A stretch of 55,420 nucleotides of DNA from NCBI GenBank assembly GCA_029861845.1, contig JAOTYM010000013.1, positions 1-55,420 on the forward strand. The letters run 5' to 3'. The position numbers and the translations under genes were made by a program. Each line of letters opens with the position of its first letter. Positions within the stretch are counted from its first letter, which is position 1. Under the pieces are notes generated by a model. That model worked only from the letters and a program-made list of their open reading frames with translations, ran no database searches and was not told the origin of the DNA. Of the stretch, positions 53,196 to 55,420 are shown piece by piece. Origin of the DNA: Gammaproteobacteria bacterium. Lineage in GTDB: Bacteria > Pseudomonadota > Gammaproteobacteria > Acidiferrobacterales > SPGG2.

Positions 53196-54410
53196 ATGTT
53201 GCAGGGAATCAAGCGCTACCTATCAAAGCCGGAACAGCTCGTTCTGGCCCTTATGGGTGTCCCTGGTTTGGTGGTGGGGGCTCTGCTGATATTGGCAGCC
53301 GTGACGGGGGATCGAGCGTACGGGCGTTATGCCCAGTGGGTATTCTATTTCATGCTGATCGTCGCGTTACTACCTTTTGTGGCTTTTTTGGTTGCCGTGG
53401 TTTTGGAAACGCTGTCAAAGCTCGTCAAAAGAATTCTGCTCGTTATCGTCTGTATTGGTGTCTCAGGGCTTACGTCGAACGCCTTCTCGGACTCCAGGCC
53501 CTACTCGGGATCACTTCGGATCAGCGACGGTGGGAAAGCGATGCGCGTCGTTCACGATCATACCCGGGCGCACGGCCGGGATTGGTATCGATCTCAGATG
53601 GGGGTGAAACAGTTTTCCGAGTGCGACCATACCGCAAGCAATCAAGGTATCCTACAGGTTTTCCGGCGATCTGATCGCCTGTTTTGTACCGCTGTCCCGG
53701 CGTTGACGCATATCTGGCTTTCTCCAGATGAAAAATACGTAGTTGGTCTTTCTAACATCATGCACGATAACCCATTTCAGTTGATCGTCTATTCGACGAA
53801 AGGGGAGCTCCTGTTTCAACGGGCTATCGATTGTCGAGAGTTAGATATCGAGGGATGCCGGACAAGCATAACCAATTCGATCTACTGGTTTCATGAGACC
53901 CACCCGGGGATTGCGCTTCAGGAGAGCGCAAATGGAATATTGGAGCTGTCTGTCAACAGTCCATTTAAATCCAGAATCCGTTTCGTCTTCCCAGAGAAGC
54001 CAGAGACTGCGCTAGACCAGACGCCCTGTGGTCGGAATTGGCAGAGGGGGTCGGCAGAGAGCTATTGGTACTCCTACGTGTTTGGTAGCGGTAGGGTGGC
54101 AAAGGAGCGCGGCGACGTTGTGTGTGTCTCGGTCCAGCGTGGCCAGGATCGTGACTATTACTTCATACCGCGTCAGGCGTTCGATGAACGATCGACAAAA
54201 GAAAAGGTATTTTTGGAGTACGCAGAGATCGCCATCGCCTTCCTCTTCGAGCCGGGAGCTACGCGACAGAGCATTGAAACCAATACCACCATATTGACGC
54301 GCGTTACTGGACAAAGCTTTACGACTAAAGAGCAGTGGCTTCAGTGGTGGGAGCAACATCAGGGGCGCTTGAGATTGTCGAATGATGGCGAGTATTTGAC
54401 CATTAGATAA
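53196..54410 (+). CDS. Hypothetical membrane-anchored protein
   Basis: A 404-residue protein. Two or three hydrophobic helices occupy the first 95 residues (PGLVVGALLILAAVTG, WVFYFMLIVALLPFVAFLVA, RILLVIVCIGVSGLTS). The rest is probably periplasmic, strand-rich with single cysteines (ECDHTA, LFCTAV, RELDIEGCRTS) and phrases such as HIWLSPDEKYVVGLSN that look like a beta-propeller blade. No family identified. The following ankyrin lipoprotein starts 24 bases after its stop and may be a partner. Confidence 0.6.
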   Translation: MLQGIKRYLSKPEQLVLALMGVPGLVVGALLILAAVTGDRAYGRYAQWVFYFMLIVALLPFVAFLVAVVLETLSKLVKRILLVIVCIGVSGLTSNAFSDSRPYSGSLRISDGGKAMRVVHDHTRAHGRDWYRSQMGVKQFSECDHTASNQGILQVFRRSDRLFCTAVPALTHIWLSPDEKYVVGLSNIMHDNPFQLIVYSTKGELLFQRAIDCRELDIEGCRTSITNSIYWFHETHPGIALQESANGILELSVNSPFKSRIRFVFPEKPETALDQTPCGRNWQRGSAESYWYSYVFGSGRVAKERGDVVCVSVQRGQDRDYYFIPRQAFDERSTKEKVFLEYAEIAIAFLFEPGATRQSIETNTTILTRVTGQSFTTKEQWLQWWEQHQGRLRLSNDGEYLTIR

Positions 54411-54434
54411 GACCTGTTCGAAAGGCCGAAGTCA

Positions 54435-55097
54435 ATGTGTCGGATAAATTACGAAACGATCCCAGCCTTGCTCATTTGCCTCCTGCTTGCCGGCTGTTCG
54501 CAGCACGAAAATGGCCAACTGATCCATGTGGCAGGAGAAGGCGATGTTCAGCGGGTCGAGAAACTCTTGGCGGAGGGTGCAGATATCAATGCGATCGATA
54601 AGAATCATAGATCACCCTTAAGAGAGGCTGCCCGAAGAAACAAACCGGAGATGGTACGCTTCCTTTTGGATCACGGTGCTGTCGTCAAGGAAGAAGGGCG
54701 CGCCTTTTCTGCGCTGCGAATAGCGGTATCGATGGGGCATATTGAGGTAATAAAAGTCTTCCTGGCCGCAGGGATGGACCCAGGCTTAAAAGGCGCTTAC
54801 GGGCAGACACTGCTACATATCGCAGCACACGACGAGCAGTCCGAGGTTGCGCGGTTACTGATAATGCACGGCGCGACCGTTGGCGTCAGAGACGAAAATA
54901 TGTCAACACCGCTGTACCACGCAGCCGGTCTGGGACAGTTAGGAGTCGTGAAGGTCTTGCTTAAAGCCGGCGCTAATCCTAATGCCGGAGAGAACGACTA
55001 TAATTGCCCACTCACAGTAGCGCTGGCCGAGAAGAATATGGACGTGGCACAGCACTCAAGGCTGCAGGAGCCAAGCCATGCGGATGACTCAGCCTAA
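54435..55097 (+). CDS. Ankyrin-repeat lipoprotein
   Basis: A 220-residue protein. The N-terminus is a lipoprotein signal with lipobox LLAGC (cysteine near residue 21). The mature protein has about five ankyrin repeats, each with the usual pattern, for example VQRVEKLLAEGADINAID, HRSPLREAARRNKPEMVRF and GQTLLHIAAHDEQSEVARLL. Ankyrin repeats bind proteins; here they would be held at a membrane in the periplasm. The last repeat breaks off before a short charged end, so the repeat array may be incomplete. Same strand, 24 bases after the 404-residue gene. Confidence 0.8.
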   Translation: MCRINYETIPALLICLLLAGCSQHENGQLIHVAGEGDVQRVEKLLAEGADINAIDKNHRSPLREAARRNKPEMVRFLLDHGAVVKEEGRAFSALRIAVSMGHIEVIKVFLAAGMDPGLKGAYGQTLLHIAAHDEQSEVARLLIMHGATVGVRDENMSTPLYHAAGLGQLGVVKVLLKAGANPNAGENDYNCPLTVALAEKNMDVAQHSRLQEPSHADDSA

Positions 55098-55325
55098 CTA
55101 TCCCCTCGAACCGATGCGATATACCTCGCGCGACTCAGAGTAAACAGCTTACGACGCCTGACCCGCAGGCTTAAGGCCTCACATCGTTATCGATCCGTCT
55201 GATCGTTCGGTAAGGGCTTCCGTGCGAAGGACTCTCCGGCGTCTATGCTTAGAACTGCATGGTGGCGGAGAGCCCAAGGTTCTCCGTGTGCATGTCTGAC
55301 ATCTCACAAGGTCTAACTAAGCCCG
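55098..55325. other. Region after the ankyrin gene, with a beta-barrel-like C-terminus remnant on the minus strand
   Basis: No full gene. On the minus strand a frame ending at 55249-55251 closes with ENLGLSATMQF, the style of end that outer-membrane porins have (terminal F). Upstream it meets a stop at 55336-55338, so only about 28 codons remain. It may be the decayed end of a porin gene. Confidence 0.25.
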
Positions 55326-55420
55326 ATGGAAGCGATCACACCAAGCACTCACTACGTCGCCGCAAGGGTGAAGTGGCTGACGGTGACGCTAGCGCCGTTG
55401 CTCACGGCACTGATAGTGTG
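55326..55420 (+). CDS. Start of a possible membrane protein, cut by the window end
   Basis: From ATG 55326 the frame is open to the edge (31 codons). It reads MEAITPSTHYVAARVK followed by a hydrophobic segment (WLTVTLAPLLTALIV), which looks like an N-terminal membrane anchor. There is no clear ribosome-binding site. Too short to identify. Confidence 0.3.
   Translation, partial: MEAITPSTHYVAARVKWLTVTLAPLLTALIV

Overview
The window reads as part of the chromosome of a gammaproteobacterial chemolithoautotrophic sulfur oxidiser. The main evidence is a dissimilatory sat-aprB-aprA operon, a qmoA-qmoB-hdrC-hdrB operon and a cbbQ/cbbO pair. Housekeeping synteny typical of gammaproteobacteria supports this: fabA-fabB, proC-yggT-yggU, pilT-pilU, pyrE next to xthA, and nrtR-nadA. 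Base composition is moderate, with AT-richer islands at about 1.3-3.3 kb and 52-53 kb that carry unknown secreted proteins. No rRNA, tRNA, CRISPR array, insertion sequence or prophage was recognised.

Layout. 1-4.6 kb: the 5' end of a rhodanese (minus strand), an ADP-ribosylglycohydrolase, three secreted or lipoprotein unknowns, a GlsB-type membrane protein, a DUF3052 protein and a Tat-exported deaminase-like protein. 5.0-14.6 kb: a catabolic-looking island in two convergent arms. The plus arm encodes an APC permease, nitrilase-type amidase, nucleotidyltransferase-like protein, metallophosphoesterase and P1/DmpA-type self-processing peptidase. The minus arm encodes a class III aminotransferase, a small protein resembling the N,N-dimethylformamidase (DMFase) small subunit, and a DMFase large-subunit homologue. 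This island is the best candidate for an undescribed system. 14.6-23.7 kb: decayed hydrolase sequence, an encapsulin-free EncFtn ferritin, two GFA-family proteins, a methyltransferase, a MepA-like endopeptidase, two MFS carriers and small conserved genes. 23.7-27.2 kb: cbbQ and a cbbO split by a one-base frameshift, bracketed by two diverged copies of a hairpin-rich repeat.

27.4-32.6 kb: qmoAB-hdrCB. 32.8-39.1 kb: terB, fabAB, a DUF2817 peptidase, nadA, nrtR (with promoter and two operator-like palindromes visible) and ykgJ. 39.3-43.0 kb: sat-aprBA. 43.3-51.8 kb: a coiled-coil envelope protein, pyrE, xthA, ampG, yggU-yggT-proC and pilT-pilU, ending in a clear terminator. 52-55.4 kb: hypothetical envelope proteins, an ankyrin-repeat lipoprotein and a truncated gene at the edge.

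How they work together. AprBA oxidises AMP plus sulfite to APS, and Sat converts APS to sulfate with ATP formation. QmoAB-HdrCB is the probable electron link from AprBA to quinone. CbbQO would remodel RuBisCO, whose genes are not in the window. The 5-14.6 kb island would import an organic amide and cleave it with up to three different amide hydrolases, with an aminotransferase taking the amine product. Its substrate is not known.
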